A stretch of 64,000 bases of DNA from Flagellimonas meridianipacifica (GCF_003001695.1 NZ_PVYX01000001.1:1488001-1552000), one strand, 5' to 3'; positions 1 through 9,075 are shown, counted from the first letter of the stretch. Numbers and translations are program-made. Notes: generated by a model not told the origin, from the letters alone.

Positions 1-747
1 GACTCTGATATTTGCTGATGGTGGATGCACCTCCAATCCTGTAAGTTTGGCGGCATATACCATCCTGTTTTCCGAAAAGGATTGGGGAATAGCTGGAAAT
101 ACTATTTTTTCAAAGTCCTTTCGGGCTAAACGATAAAAGGTAATACCCCATTCTACTTCCTTTCCTTCAATCGGTTTGTCGTAACGAATGGACTTAAAAG
201 GAATGGCAAATTCAGCGTAGTAACCTTCCTTGGTACGGGTTGTTCGTACACTCCATAAAGCATTCCAATCCGTATCGGTACTATTTCCATTGAAATTTTG
301 TAAATCCAATTGGTTTCCGTGCGGTGTCGTTTGAAAAGATGCCGCATATTGCTTGGTGTTTTGGGCATCAATTTGAATTCCAAAGACGTCGTTTTCCGTT
401 CTATTGAAATCACGTCTGAGGTCTTGCATTCGTAGACCTTTTTTGCCCATGGTGTCTGTGGCAAAAACTCCAAAATATAGGTGCTTATCATCAAAAAGTA
501 CCTTGACCGTGGTTTTGTTTTTAATCGGTCCACCTTGAACAGGTTCAACCCTAAAAAAGTCTGTGATAGCTTCTGCTTTTTGCCAATCCTCTTCATTTAA
601 CTTACCATCCAAATCTATTTTAGAGGAAGTTCTGAAAGCTTTTATTTCAACTGGATTTTCTGGTGGTGGAAAGTTGTCTGTTATTTTCTCCTGTGCTACT
701 GAAATTGTTTGAACGATTAGAAGAATAATTAATATGCGTATTCTCAT
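1..747 (-). CDS. CBM9-like / DUF5916-type outer-membrane-associated protein (3' end cut)
   Basis: The first 249 residues are visible; the gene runs off the left edge. It starts at the ATG at 747 with a signal peptide (MRIRILIILLIVQTISVAQ). A domain resembling the family 9 carbohydrate-binding fold follows, with IDLDGKLNEEDW, KVLFDDKHLYFGVFA and YAEFAIPFKSIRY, the order found in DUF5916 proteins of Bacteroidota. In that family a C-terminal beta-barrel-like region follows, which would lie outside the window. Substrate is unknown. It is the last visible gene of a minus-strand group and lies 69 bases after the polysaccharide deacetylase gene. The domain call is by recognition of sequence pattern only. 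Confidence 0.75.
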   Translation of the reverse strand, partial: MRIRILIILLIVQTISVAQEKITDNFPPPENPVEIKAFRTSSKIDLDGKLNEEDWQKAEAITDFFRVEPVQGGPIKNKTTVKVLFDDKHLYFGVFATDTMGKKGLRMQDLRRDFNRTENDVFGIQIDAQNTKQYAASFQTTPHGNQLDLQNFNGNSTDTDWNALWSVRTTRTKEGYYAEFAIPFKSIRYDKPIEGKEVEWGITFYRLARKDFEKIVFPAIPQSFSENRMVYAAKLTGLEVHPPSANIRV

Positions 748-818
748 GTAAATTTTAAACTGGCATTTGAACTAAACTGCCATCCGATATTTTTTGGTTA
801 AACATTCAATCTTTTGAG

Positions 819-1805
819 TTAAAGCCCTAGTTTCTCCATTTTTGGTTTCTCATAGCGACTATCCTCTGCGGGATACCTTAATTTTTCATTATAGTTGCCC
901 GTTTCTTTGGCCATGGCCCAAATCAAACTTTCCCCGGCCGGGATGATGTTGAGAACATATTCGTATACTTCATCCGTAAAAGCGCTTCTACTATCAACCA
1001 GTTCCCATCCCTCATCTTTGAACCTTTGAATTAAATCTGGGAGAAAAAGAGCACTGGTAAGGTTGTGGTGTAGTAACAAGGTATGGTCAATATGCCTCCT
1101 AGTTAGCTCAAAAGAGAGTCGTTCATAGTAGGTAGCGCGTTCTAAAATATGCTGCAAATAGAATTCTTTGTACTTGGCAATTTTAGGGCTGTTGATTCCT
1201 TCTTCATCAATACACTTTATCAACTCTGAATTCACGTACCAATCTGACGCATCTATGGTAACATGACCGTTTTTATATCCGTGTTTCTTGAGAATCTCTC
1301 GAAATCCCAAAACCTTTTCTTCGGTATTGCCCTCTTTCAGGTAAGGGAATCGGAATAGCTTTGAAAAAGTACTGTACTTTGAAATTACAGAGTCGGTTTT
1401 TAAAAGTTCCTCTTCGAAATCGGCAACTGTTTTCTTGTCACTATTGAAATAGGGATGCGTAAATGTATGGTTGGCTATTTGGTGCCCCTTGCTTGACCAA
1501 CTTTCCAATAAAGAGATTCCTTTTGCATCAAGTTTGTTTGAACCGGTAACAAAGAAGGTCGAATTAAGTTCAGCCTCATCTAAGGCATCCAAGATCATTT
1601 GATTCCACTCTTCAAACTTGAAAGTGGCGAGGTCGGTGGTAATGCCATCGTCAAAAGTGAAACTCACTTTTGGTCTGTTTTTTGGCTCGTTGATTTTATC
1701 CGCATTCACATCCGTAGTTTTGACGGATTCTTTGGAATCATGCTTCATAGTTTGATTGCAACTTGCCAAAAGTATTGACGAGACCATTAACAATTTTATC
1801 CTCAT
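819..1805 (-). CDS. Polysaccharide deacetylase family lipoprotein (CE4/NodB fold)
   Basis: A 328-residue lipoprotein with signal peptide and lipobox (LLAS-Cys16). The CE4 metal-binding motifs are in order: FDDG at residues 51-54, NHTFTHP at 112-118 (His113, His117), and FRFPYLKEG at 151-159. A later LLHHN segment fits the C-terminal catalytic histidine. The family removes N- or O-acetyl groups from sugars such as chitin oligomers or peptidoglycan; the substrate here is unknown. The start at 1805 gives a clean lipoprotein signal; an in-frame extension to 1877 would overlap the upstream gene and is rejected. Only four bases separate it from the upstream lipoprotein gene, so it is probably the third gene of an operon. 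Confidence 0.85.
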   Translation of the reverse strand: MRIKLLMVSSILLASCNQTMKHDSKESVKTTDVNADKINEPKNRPKVSFTFDDGITTDLATFKFEEWNQMILDALDEAELNSTFFVTGSNKLDAKGISLLESWSSKGHQIANHTFTHPYFNSDKKTVADFEEELLKTDSVISKYSTFSKLFRFPYLKEGNTEEKVLGFREILKKHGYKNGHVTIDASDWYVNSELIKCIDEEGINSPKIAKYKEFYLQHILERATYYERLSFELTRRHIDHTLLLHHNLTSALFLPDLIQRFKDEGWELVDSRSAFTDEVYEYVLNIIPAGESLIWAMAKETGNYNEKLRYPAEDSRYEKPKMEKLGL

Positions 1806-1809
1806 AGTG

Positions 1810-2289
1810 CTACTTTTTGACAAACCATTTGATAGGATACCCAAAAAGTTTAGGTTCGTAATTAATAACGGTATCATTTACTTTGTTTACCATCATACTG
1901 CTCCGCAGGCCATTGGTACTCAATATCCAATGGGTTTCATTGGCCATAGGTACAATAGACAATGTATCGCTCTTGAGGTTGGGTCGTTGTGCCCAAAAAG
2001 GTTCTAACATCGCAAATACTTCGGTTTCATTAGCTACGGTCAAAAACCTGACGTCAATCGTATGTTCAACTGAGGTTTTGCCCATACTTTCCCAACCTAT
2101 TCGAACAGGATACCCCTTTCTTACCAATTCAATGAGGTTATCTTTTGAGCCATGGGAAATCTTACCATTCTTATCGGTTTCAAAAATCAATTGCCATTCG
2201 TCATTTCGTTTTTGGGAGCAGCCTATTTGGATAATGATAAAAACTGCAAGAATTGACTTTATGTAGCTATTGCTTGTACTAAGACGCAT
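1810..2289 (-). CDS. Lipoprotein of unknown function
   Basis: A 159-residue protein with a signal peptide ending in a lipobox (IQIG-Cys24). The mature part has no motif I recognise; it contains VRKGYPVRIGW and WVLS/ILSTNGL-like stretches suggesting a small beta-rich domain. Its ATG overlaps the stop codon of the upstream membrane protein by one base (TAATG), and its stop lies four bases before the polysaccharide deacetylase start, so the three genes should be translated from one message. Confidence 0.7.
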   Translation of the reverse strand: MRLSTSNSYIKSILAVFIIIQIGCSQKRNDEWQLIFETDKNGKISHGSKDNLIELVRKGYPVRIGWESMGKTSVEHTIDVRFLTVANETEVFAMLEPFWAQRPNLKSDTLSIVPMANETHWILSTNGLRSSMMVNKVNDTVINYEPKLFGYPIKWFVKK

Positions 2290-2714
2290 TAAGTATCAGG
2301 ATTAAACCTAAACAGATTCTTTAGAAAAGTATGGTAGACGTACTTCCAAGGAATGATAAGCACATCCAGGATTATGGCCGTAATACAAACCGTCAAAAAA
2401 CCTTCAGCAGATTCTGTGACTAAGTCATTCCGTTCCATGGGAAGATAAACTCCCAATATCCATACTGCCTTGTAAAACAACTGCAACAAGAGTAATGGAA
2501 CCATTTTTAGGGGATAACGTAATCCTAATGCCATTAACGTAGCATAAGCCACCCAAAAGCTGTAGACAATTCCATCAATGGTTTCTAAAGGGGTTTCTGG
2601 TGCAATTACTTCTGCCCAAGCTTGATACCCAACACCAATAAATGTGAGGAGGTACAACCCTTTCATTAGGTACTTCCGGATTTTGGAAACATTTTCTTTT
2701 TGTGCTTTTCCCAT
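2289..2714 (-). CDS. Small integral membrane protein of unknown function
   Basis: A 141-residue protein with about four hydrophobic segments (near residues 17-34, 48-65, 70-90 and 107-125) and short charged ends. No family is recognised. It is the first gene of the three-gene operon with the lipoprotein and the polysaccharide deacetylase, joined to the next gene by a one-base stop/start overlap. A 19-base block upstream (2758-2776) closely matches one upstream of the sigma-factor gene that starts at 11387, so both may answer to the same regulator. Confidence 0.65.
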   Translation of the reverse strand: MGKAQKENVSKIRKYLMKGLYLLTFIGVGYQAWAEVIAPETPLETIDGIVYSFWVAYATLMALGLRYPLKMVPLLLLQLFYKAVWILGVYLPMERNDLVTESAEGFLTVCITAIILDVLIIPWKYVYHTFLKNLFRFNPDT

Positions 2715-2757
2715 CGAGATAGTTTAAGCTTTCAAGATGCAAAACAGCACAACAACT

Positions 2758-2784
2758 CACTTGTCAAATTGGGTCAAACAAGTG
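2758..2784. promoter_or_regulatory. Inverted repeat CACTTGT/ACAAGTG between AraC gene and membrane-protein operon
   Basis: CACTTGT at 2758-2764 and ACAAGTG at 2778-2784 form a perfect 7-base inverted repeat. It lies just after the AraC gene stop and about 45 bases before the start at 2714, so it could be a terminator for the former or a promoter/operator for the latter. There is no U-run. Its left part belongs to the 19-base block repeated at 11423-11441, which favours a regulatory role. Confidence 0.4.
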
Positions 2785-3660
2785 TTATGAACCAAAAAGT
2801 TCGATTTGAGCATTTTCATAGGTATCGCTTGGGTTGTACCCAAACTTCTTTTTGAATTCTTTACTGAAATGGGCCAAATCCTCAAACCCCAATTCCAAAT
2901 ACATTTCAGCAGCCTTTTTTTGGCGAAACTGCATTTCGCATCGGGCATAATGTAAGCGTTGGTCCTTTATCCATTGATGTGGTGAAAGCCTCATTTCTTT
3001 AACAAGGGTTCTGTAGAATCCCGATGTACTCACCCCGTATTTTTGTGCCAACTCTTCCAACGTTATATTTTTCGTAAGGTTTCTGAAAAGAAAGGATGCA
3101 AGGCGATGTTTTGAACTAGAAAAGTAATCTTTGATGAATTTTTCATGATTCATTTGTACTTTGCTAAGTACTACTTTCCTTAGGGCATCGACTTTTTGAG
3201 TATCAACCTTCTTGCCCATGGAGAATTCATTTGAAAGTTTTTCAAAGAGTTCGCTGTAGGACTTGGTCGTAATTTGAAGTGGGGCGGTTTCCTTAAAGGG
3301 TGTTGCATCTTCTTCTTTTTCAAAGCTATCTGAACCCAGGTCAGGAAGAACAAAAGCGAGTGCCTCGAAAACATCGGAGTTTCTATCGAGAATACGTTTG
3401 GCTTTGAAATCTGAATATTGCAACAATAAAATGCACTCGCCAGTATAGTAGGTTTGTGATATGCTGCCATTATCCAACTTTAACTGGCCCTGTCGAATAA
3501 AGAGCAGTATGCTCGTGTCATTCAAAGTTGAGTAAGGTTCCGTATTCACGGTTAGGAAACGTGCGGCAACGGGAACTCCCGAATGTCGTATTAGTTGAAA
3601 TAGTCTAGGCTTATTTTCTTTTACTTCTTTAGCAGGCACTTCTTGATTAGGGTTTAGCAA
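2785..3660 (-). CDS. AraC family transcriptional regulator
   Basis: A 291-residue regulator. The N-terminal half (about residues 20-120) looks like a cupin-type sensing domain; the C-terminal 100 residues are the two-helix-turn-helix AraC domain (LEELAQKYGVSTSGFYRTL, then KKAAEMYLELGFEDLAHFSK and FKKKFGYNPSD). The start is a TTG at 3660; no in-frame ATG lies nearby upstream. It lies two bases after the stop of the alcohol dehydrogenase gene on the same strand, so it is probably co-transcribed with that enzyme and may control it or the operon downstream. Confidence 0.85.
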   Translation of the reverse strand: MLNPNQEVPAKEVKENKPRLFQLIRHSGVPVAARFLTVNTEPYSTLNDTSILLFIRQGQLKLDNGSISQTYYTGECILLLQYSDFKAKRILDRNSDVFEALAFVLPDLGSDSFEKEEDATPFKETAPLQITTKSYSELFEKLSNEFSMGKKVDTQKVDALRKVVLSKVQMNHEKFIKDYFSSSKHRLASFLFRNLTKNITLEELAQKYGVSTSGFYRTLVKEMRLSPHQWIKDQRLHYARCEMQFRQKKAAEMYLELGFEDLAHFSKEFKKKFGYNPSDTYENAQIELFGS

Positions 3661-3662
3661 GG

Positions 3663-4640
3663 TTAGAAGTTATGCGTTTTAACAATTACATTTCCTGCTT
3701 TATTGCCTTTGTCCACATATTGATGTGCCTCGACAATATCATCTAACGGAAAAACTTTATCAATCACGACATTCAACTTTTCACTTTTCACCAATTCGAC
3801 CAAATACTTCAAATCTTTATTTGATTGGGGAAAGTCTTTGGCCATGATGAATTTCATCTTCTTTTTGAGTTTTGATACGAGCATTCCCAAAGTTGCTATG
3901 GGCTTTGATATGTTGATATAAGTACCTCCTTGTTTTATGGTGTTTTCTGCAATGGAAAATGAACATTTGTCCACGGCCTGAAAGAATAGATCATAGCTCT
4001 GCAGGTCCTCATGCCAGTTTTTGGTTGTATAGTCAATGGCAAAATCAGCACCCAAATCATGGGTCATTTTAAAGTTTTTTGCGCTGCAAACTGCTGTAAC
4101 TTCAAGCCCTTTAAGCTTTGCTAGTTGAATGGCATATACACCCACGCTTCCCGAGGCTCCATAAATCAAAATCTTTTGACCAAGTTCAACTTGGGCTAAA
4201 TCTAAATAATATAAGGCTGTTTTAGCACCGATTGGAATTGCGGCTGCTTCTAACCAACTGATGTTTGAAGGTTTTTTTACAATTGGGCCATTTTCATTGA
4301 CACATAAATACTCTCCATATCCGCCAAATTTTGGCAATGAGGCACCTAGCACTTCGTCGCCAGGCTTAAAACGACTTACTCTTTTTCCACAAGCGGTCAC
4401 TACACCAGCAAATTCGGCTCCTAATATTTGCCGTTTCGGTTTTGTAATACCCATCATCAAACGGGCCGGTAACCACATAAGCATAGGCACCTTAAAACTC
4501 CTAACCCTGTAATCGGCGGCGGCTACCGTACTGGTCCTTACCTCGACCAAAATTTCCTCTTCATTGGGGACAGGTGCCGCCACTTCTTGAATCTTCAAGA
4601 CTTCTGGCGGGCCATATTTTGAGCAAATTGCTGCTTTCAT
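3663..4640 (-). CDS. NAD(P)-dependent alcohol dehydrogenase / quinone oxidoreductase-like (MDR)
   Basis: A 325-residue medium-chain dehydrogenase/reductase. The N-terminal GroES-like domain begins KAAICSKYGPPEVLKIQEV. The Rossmann domain has ILIYGASGSVGVYAIQLAK, the usual NADPH site. The structural and catalytic zinc ligands of true alcohol dehydrogenases are not evident, so it is closer to quinone oxidoreductase/zeta-crystallin enzymes that reduce reactive enones. The ATG at 4640 matches the family N-terminus; an in-frame extension to 4745 would cover the upstream gene. Four bases separate it from the upstream membrane-protein gene. Confidence 0.85.
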   Translation of the reverse strand: MKAAICSKYGPPEVLKIQEVAAPVPNEEEILVEVRTSTVAAADYRVRSFKVPMLMWLPARLMMGITKPKRQILGAEFAGVVTACGKRVSRFKPGDEVLGASLPKFGGYGEYLCVNENGPIVKKPSNISWLEAAAIPIGAKTALYYLDLAQVELGQKILIYGASGSVGVYAIQLAKLKGLEVTAVCSAKNFKMTHDLGADFAIDYTTKNWHEDLQSYDLFFQAVDKCSFSIAENTIKQGGTYINISKPIATLGMLVSKLKKKMKFIMAKDFPQSNKDLKYLVELVKSEKLNVVIDKVFPLDDIVEAHQYVDKGNKAGNVIVKTHNF

Positions 4641-4644
4641 TTGA

Positions 4645-5052
4645 TTAATTGGGATAGGGGTAGGCTTTTTTCGATTCCCATTTAAAAGCTGTCCAAAGTA
4701 TAAAGATTGAGGCAGTGATTTCAAAGAAGAGAAAGAAGAAATCATCCGTATCAGCAGTTTGAATATTGAATATCAAAAATGCCAAGATGATAATGCCAGA
4801 TACCAGATTGAAAATACGGTTGAGCTTTTTCTTCAACACCAAGGAAAGGACTACCATTGCTATCGGGATTTCTGCCAGCACACCGCCAAATAGCATGAGG
4901 CCATCCGTTATTTTCACCCCATTGACATGACCGGTCAATGCTTCTTCCAAAAAATCCTTTGAAGCGAATTCGTGCAGATCGCGAAAAATCAGGTTCATTA
5001 AAATAAAAATCCAAAGTACGGACAGTTTGGTTCTAATATCAATTGAATTCAT
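4645..5052 (-). CDS. Four-helix membrane protein, DUF6326-like
   Basis: A 135-residue integral membrane protein with four hydrophobic segments. It begins MNSIDIRTKLSVLWIFILMN and has LMLFGGVLAEIPIAMVVLS in the middle, a pattern I associate with DUF6326 family proteins. Function is unknown. The ATG at 5052 is preferred to an upstream in-frame ATG at 5100, which would add a non-hydrophobic tail. It is four bases before the alcohol dehydrogenase start, which suggests a shared operon. Confidence 0.65.
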   Translation of the reverse strand: MNSIDIRTKLSVLWIFILMNLIFRDLHEFASKDFLEEALTGHVNGVKITDGLMLFGGVLAEIPIAMVVLSLVLKKKLNRIFNLVSGIIILAFLIFNIQTADTDDFFFLFFEITASIFILWTAFKWESKKAYPYPN

Positions 5053-5115
5053 GTTGTCACTTCTTTTTCCAGCAAAGATCAAGCAATTAGGGTGTGCCAA
5101 TCTATTTCAGAAGCC

Positions 5116-5970
5116 CTATTGTTTGACTGTAAGGTCCAATCTGAACTTGGAAGGTGGCACCCCATATTTGGATTTGAAGCTTCTTGAAAGGTGTTCCAAA
5201 CTACTAAATCCACAATCGTAACCTATATTGGTGATTGAATCGTCTGATGAGGAAAGTAATTGAGCTACGCGCTCCAATCTTTTATCTATAATATAAGCGC
5301 CTGGAGTTGTTCTATAAACTCTTTTAAACTCTCGTTTGAATGAGGATAGGCTTTTATTGGTCAAAACCGCAAGGCTTTGGATGGAGAGTGGGGTAAAGAG
5401 ATAGGCATCAACCGTTTCCTTAAACGTGAAAATACGGTCCGAGAACAGACTGTTGATTATCAATTGTATTTCTGGCGAACTTTCCGATTGAAGCAACAGC
5501 AATATCAACTCTTGAACTTTAAGGCATAAAATATCTTCAGTGACAGCCTCTTGGTTTTTGAAGATATTTCCGATGCCTTCAAAAAATCCTACGATTAGAT
5601 TGGTGGCCGCTTGTTGAACAGTAAATTTAGTAACAGGTTGTTCCAACTCGTTCCATAGTTTTGGTTTGGAGTTTTTGTAAATCTTTTGAAGTTGTTCTTT
5701 ATGAAAATGCGCAATGATAGCGCTCATTTTACCTGGCTCTTGTTTCGCTATCATGTGTCCAACTGTTCTACCACACACTGAAACTATCACGTTGCCAGAT
5801 GTTGCGTCCACACCCTCTTGAACAAAAAGACTTTGCCCATTACCTTCTGAGATATAGGCAACACATGCTTCGGAAGGTAGGGGCACATCTGTTTCGTTGG
5901 GCGTGGTCAAAACTACCCATGAAAAAATAGGCTTTCCGAATAATTCAATGTCTTTATGTTCTAGAATCAT
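5116..5970 (-). CDS. AraC family transcriptional regulator (ExsA-like)
   Basis: A 284-residue regulator whose last 100 residues form an AraC-type DNA-binding domain (LSIQSLAVLTNKSLSSFKREF, then DDSITNIGYDCGFSSLEHLSRSF and KSKYGVPPSKFR). The N-terminal half is a divergent sensing domain with no clear ligand motif. It follows the RibD/DHFR-like gene by only six bases on the same strand and precedes the membrane protein/alcohol dehydrogenase/AraC genes, so the four genes may form one unit with a regulator at each end. Confidence 0.83.
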   Translation of the reverse strand: MILEHKDIELFGKPIFSWVVLTTPNETDVPLPSEACVAYISEGNGQSLFVQEGVDATSGNVIVSVCGRTVGHMIAKQEPGKMSAIIAHFHKEQLQKIYKNSKPKLWNELEQPVTKFTVQQAATNLIVGFFEGIGNIFKNQEAVTEDILCLKVQELILLLLQSESSPEIQLIINSLFSDRIFTFKETVDAYLFTPLSIQSLAVLTNKSLSSFKREFKRVYRTTPGAYIIDKRLERVAQLLSSSDDSITNIGYDCGFSSLEHLSRSFKSKYGVPPSKFRLDLTVKQ

Positions 5971-5976
5971 ACTTGT

Positions 5977-6573
5977 CTAGCTTTGTACTTGGCGTTTAGA
6001 TTTATAAATATTCATTACTACACCATTCTCACATTTTTCTGATTTGATTAACTTTAAATTTAATGGCAAATGACCACCGCTAAATAGCCGTTTGCCTTTC
6101 CCTAGTACTACTGGGAACGTCCAAACCCTGAACTCGTCAATTAGATTTTGCTTTAATAGTTCTTGGATTAATTCCCAACTTCCGTGAACTTGAAGAAGAG
6201 GTCCTTCTCCTTCTTTCAGTTTTTTAAGTTCTTCGTTGATATTACCTTTTAGGTAGATTGTGTTCTTCCACAATGGCTTATCCAATGTAGAACTGACCAC
6301 GTATTTTGAGGCATTGTTGAGTTTTTGAGCAACCAGATTTTCTTCTGTGGCATTTGGAAAGTGAGAAGCAAAAATATCATAGGTCTTTCGGCCTAATAAC
6401 AAATCATAAGGCTCTGCCATTGCCTCTTTCATCACTTGTTGCATCACTTCATCCCAATAGGGATTCGCCCAACCGCCTTTTGTAAAATCATTGGATTTGT
6501 CTTCCTCGGGACTACTTGGAGCTTGCATTACCCCATCTAGGGATTGAAATGTCAAAATGGCTAATTTTCTCAT
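5977..6573 (-). CDS. Dihydrofolate reductase family protein (RibD C-terminal fold)
   Basis: A 198-residue protein beginning RKLAILTFQSLDGVMQAPSS and containing LLGRKTYDIF, VVSSTL and HGSWELIQELLKQNLIDEFRV, the signature segments of the RibD C-terminal/DHFR-like fold. These NADPH-binding stand-alone proteins are common in Bacteroidota and rarely have an assigned substrate. The ATG at 6573 is chosen because it matches the family start and follows the upstream stop at 6575; an extension to 6621 would overlap the upstream gene. Confidence 0.85.
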   Translation of the reverse strand: MRKLAILTFQSLDGVMQAPSSPEEDKSNDFTKGGWANPYWDEVMQQVMKEAMAEPYDLLLGRKTYDIFASHFPNATEENLVAQKLNNASKYVVSSTLDKPLWKNTIYLKGNINEELKKLKEGEGPLLQVHGSWELIQELLKQNLIDEFRVWTFPVVLGKGKRLFSGGHLPLNLKLIKSEKCENGVVMNIYKSKRQVQS

Positions 6574-6574
6574 A

Positions 6575-7375
6575 TCAGTAATTGTTGGTTGCAAAGGATT
6601 TATGGATGATGCGCCATTCACCCTTTATCTTTAATAGAAGAAGGTAGTCCATCACTCTTCGATTGCGTTCAGGCATCCTAACTTCTACTTTCGCGTATGC
6701 AGCTGTATCTTCAAAATCTATCCCTACAACTTTTCCAATTCGATTGTTTTTTTTGCCTTCGGTGAAGTTTTTTAGGTAGTTTTTACCAGTCAGTATTGTT
6801 ATTTTTCCATCCTTCACATAATATAGATTGAAACCCTCTTCAAATGCACTAGTGATTCTTGCTACATCACTGTTTGCGGTGCCTTCGATATAGTTCAGTA
6901 AGGTTTCATTGAGTTTGGGTAAATTGTTTGTTTCACCTTCGGGTAACTCCTCACCAATATCAATGGACTTTAAATCGATGATTTTATGGACTATTTTCCA
7001 GCCTTCATTTTCTTTTAGTAGTAAGAGATAGTCCGTTGCCACTTGCTTTCTGTCCGGAAAGTACACTTCGATTTTTCCAATTGCGGTGTCATGCTCTTGG
7101 TCTATACTGATGATTTTGGCTATTCTGTTATACGTTTTTCCGTTTTCTACACGAGCTATGTAATCACTACCCTTAATAATTCGTAACGTATCTGAGGAAA
7201 CCAGAAAAAGGTTAAAATCGTCGTGAAAAGCCTTTCTTAACAAATCTTGGTTGCCAATCGCTGTACCTTCTATGTATTGATTCAAGGTTGATTTTATAGA
7301 TTCAATTTCTAACTGACCATTTAGGGGCATGACCAAAAGACCGAATAGAATTATAAATGCTAAATCTTTTTTCAT
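6575..7375 (-). CDS. Secreted protein with two tandem NTF2-like (lumazine-binding-like) domains
   Basis: A 266-residue protein with a signal peptide (to about residue 20) and two copies of the same fold. Repeat one starts LNQYIEGTAIGNQDLLRKAF and ends YLLLLKENEGWKIVHKI; repeat two starts LLNYIEGTANSDVARITSAF and ends YLLLLKIKGEWRIIHKSF. This is the pattern of the putative lumazine-binding/NTF2 family, usually a single domain of about 130 residues. The duplication makes an internal dimer likely, since these domains normally pair. Its start overlaps the stop of the upstream membrane-protein gene by four bases (ATGA). Confidence 0.8.
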   Translation of the reverse strand: MKKDLAFIILFGLLVMPLNGQLEIESIKSTLNQYIEGTAIGNQDLLRKAFHDDFNLFLVSSDTLRIIKGSDYIARVENGKTYNRIAKIISIDQEHDTAIGKIEVYFPDRKQVATDYLLLLKENEGWKIVHKIIDLKSIDIGEELPEGETNNLPKLNETLLNYIEGTANSDVARITSAFEEGFNLYYVKDGKITILTGKNYLKNFTEGKKNNRIGKVVGIDFEDTAAYAKVEVRMPERNRRVMDYLLLLKIKGEWRIIHKSFATNNY

Positions 7376-8070
7376 AGGCTCTTTTTTATTTGGACAATTG
7401 ATAATACGTGCAGAAACACCGCAACAGGCATCAAAAATCCAGCGATCAGGACATAGGGATAGGTCAACATCTCCATTGGCAGCATAGGCTCAGACTTGCC
7501 CCATAGCTCTGGCTTGTATATCGAAGTCATGAACAAAAAGATAATACTGGCTATTATCGCCAGCCCTAGATAATTCCAAAGAAGAACGGTCTTTCTTGGG
7601 AGTATTTTCTTGGTATAGACCAAGAAAGCGATAATGGGTGCGGTAGCTGCAAAAACCATATCTACATTGTATCCTTCGATAGTGACCAAAGGATGAAGGA
7701 TGCCTTTTGCAACAGAGAGTACAAAAAATGTTTCTACCAAAACCCTGAATGTTTGAAAGTAGATTACCCAGCTTTGGGGTATGGCATTAATCCACTCTTT
7801 ATTTTTATTTCGATGGAGAAATACGCCAATGAAAATAAATGATGGTAGGATAAAGAACATTGCAAATCTAGGGGGGAAGTCATAAGACTTTAAGATGCCT
7901 GAAGAGGCTACAAGAAAAATAAAGGCTTGCCAAAAAAGTAACGCTGTTACAAGCAAGGTCATATCCTTACTCTTGTTCAGACTGGTGCGCTGAATGGCCG
8001 TCTTTCCTATCCAAATCAAAAAGATAACCGTTGTTAATGTCAGCCCAATATATCCGAGTTTTAATCCCAT
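7372..8070 (-). CDS. Multi-helix membrane protein of unknown function
   Basis: A 232-residue integral membrane protein with about seven hydrophobic segments and an N-terminal helix reading YIGLTLTTVIFLIWIGKTA. No family is recognised. It overlaps the downstream NTF2-domain gene by four bases and lies two bases after the OmpA-family gene, so it sits between two envelope proteins in what looks like one operon. Confidence 0.7.
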   Translation of the reverse strand: MGLKLGYIGLTLTTVIFLIWIGKTAIQRTSLNKSKDMTLLVTALLFWQAFIFLVASSGILKSYDFPPRFAMFFILPSFIFIGVFLHRNKNKEWINAIPQSWVIYFQTFRVLVETFFVLSVAKGILHPLVTIEGYNVDMVFAATAPIIAFLVYTKKILPRKTVLLWNYLGLAIIASIIFLFMTSIYKPELWGKSEPMLPMEMLTYPYVLIAGFLMPVAVFLHVLSIVQIKKSL

Positions 8071-8072
8071 AT

Positions 8073-9032
8073 TTATTTCATTACAATTTCTACCCGTCTA
8101 TTTAATTTTCGGCCCTCTTCATTGTCATTTGTGGCAACAGGTGAAAGCATAGCTACCCCTTTTGCTTCCAAACGACTTTTTGAAATACCATGTTTTTCAA
8201 TTAATTCTTGCATTACGGCCTTGGCCCGACCTTCAGAAAGTGCCAAGTTGTTCTGAAAATTGCCCACATTATCTGTATGGCCAACGATATATATAGAAAC
8301 TTTGGAATGCCGATTTAAGTAATCCGCAATTGTACCAATGGCTTCAGATGATTCTGGTTGTAATGTCGTCTTGTTGAAGTCAAAAAGAATATCGTAAAAG
8401 ACAACACTGCCCTTTTCTTTTAATCTGTCATCCATGTCCTTTACGGTTATCAAACCTGTGCCCATATTATTAGACTCAATGATGTCCAATCGATACGTAC
8501 TGGCGTAATTCGCAAACCCACTCATCACAACTACGGTGGTGGTTTGATTCGATGCTTCCTTTTCTGCAACTAAATAGGTGGCACCGTTTTTTCGATAGGT
8601 ATTTCCACTTTTCGCCAATTTTGGAAGTTTTTTAGCTTGATACAGTGAGTAGACAACTGAAGAGAATGAACCTGGTACGGGATTGCAATCTGCTTGATAA
8701 CAAGAGTACAGTATATTGAACCCTTTTCCTTTTAGGGCATCTTCGTAATTTTTATGGAGTTCCAACTGTGATTTTCCTTTCGGTAATTCATAGTCAATTG
8801 AGGTGATGGTACCTTCAATGGTTTTTGATTTTCCTTTTGGAAAGGTATTATCCATGGCAACGGTATAGCGGTCGTATTCTTTTTCCGCAAAGCCAATTAT
8901 CCACGAATCCGGAAAGCGGGAAATTAATTCTGAGTCCTTTGAATTTGGGATATCCTTTTGGGAGAGTATTGGATTTAAAAAGCCAATCGAAAATAGGAAG
9001 TAAATAGTTATTTTAAGATACGTTAATTGCAT
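8073..9032 (-). CDS. OmpA family protein
   Basis: A 319-residue exported protein. After a signal peptide comes a region of about 180 residues without a clear family. The C-terminal OmpA/MotB peptidoglycan-binding domain has VVFYDILFDFNKTTLQPES, IYIVGHTDNVG and NLALSEGRAKAVMQEL, with the diaminopimelate-binding residues of the family (D in HTDN, R in SEGRA). It should tether the outer membrane to the cell wall. It is the first gene of the operon with the seven-helix membrane protein and the tandem NTF2 protein. Confidence 0.88.
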   Translation of the reverse strand: MQLTYLKITIYFLFSIGFLNPILSQKDIPNSKDSELISRFPDSWIIGFAEKEYDRYTVAMDNTFPKGKSKTIEGTITSIDYELPKGKSQLELHKNYEDALKGKGFNILYSCYQADCNPVPGSFSSVVYSLYQAKKLPKLAKSGNTYRKNGATYLVAEKEASNQTTTVVVMSGFANYASTYRLDIIESNNMGTGLITVKDMDDRLKEKGSVVFYDILFDFNKTTLQPESSEAIGTIADYLNRHSKVSIYIVGHTDNVGNFQNNLALSEGRAKAVMQELIEKHGISKSRLEAKGVAMLSPVATNDNEEGRKLNRRVEIVMK

Positions 9033-9075
9033 AGTAGGATTTGTTTTCTATGTTCGTGATTAAATAATAAAGCGA

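Noticed and set aside
153-596. A 147-codon open frame on the minus strand
   Set aside because: It lies in another frame within the CBM9-like/DUF5916-type gene that runs 747 to 1, whose translation has a signal peptide and recognisable domain text; this frame has neither.
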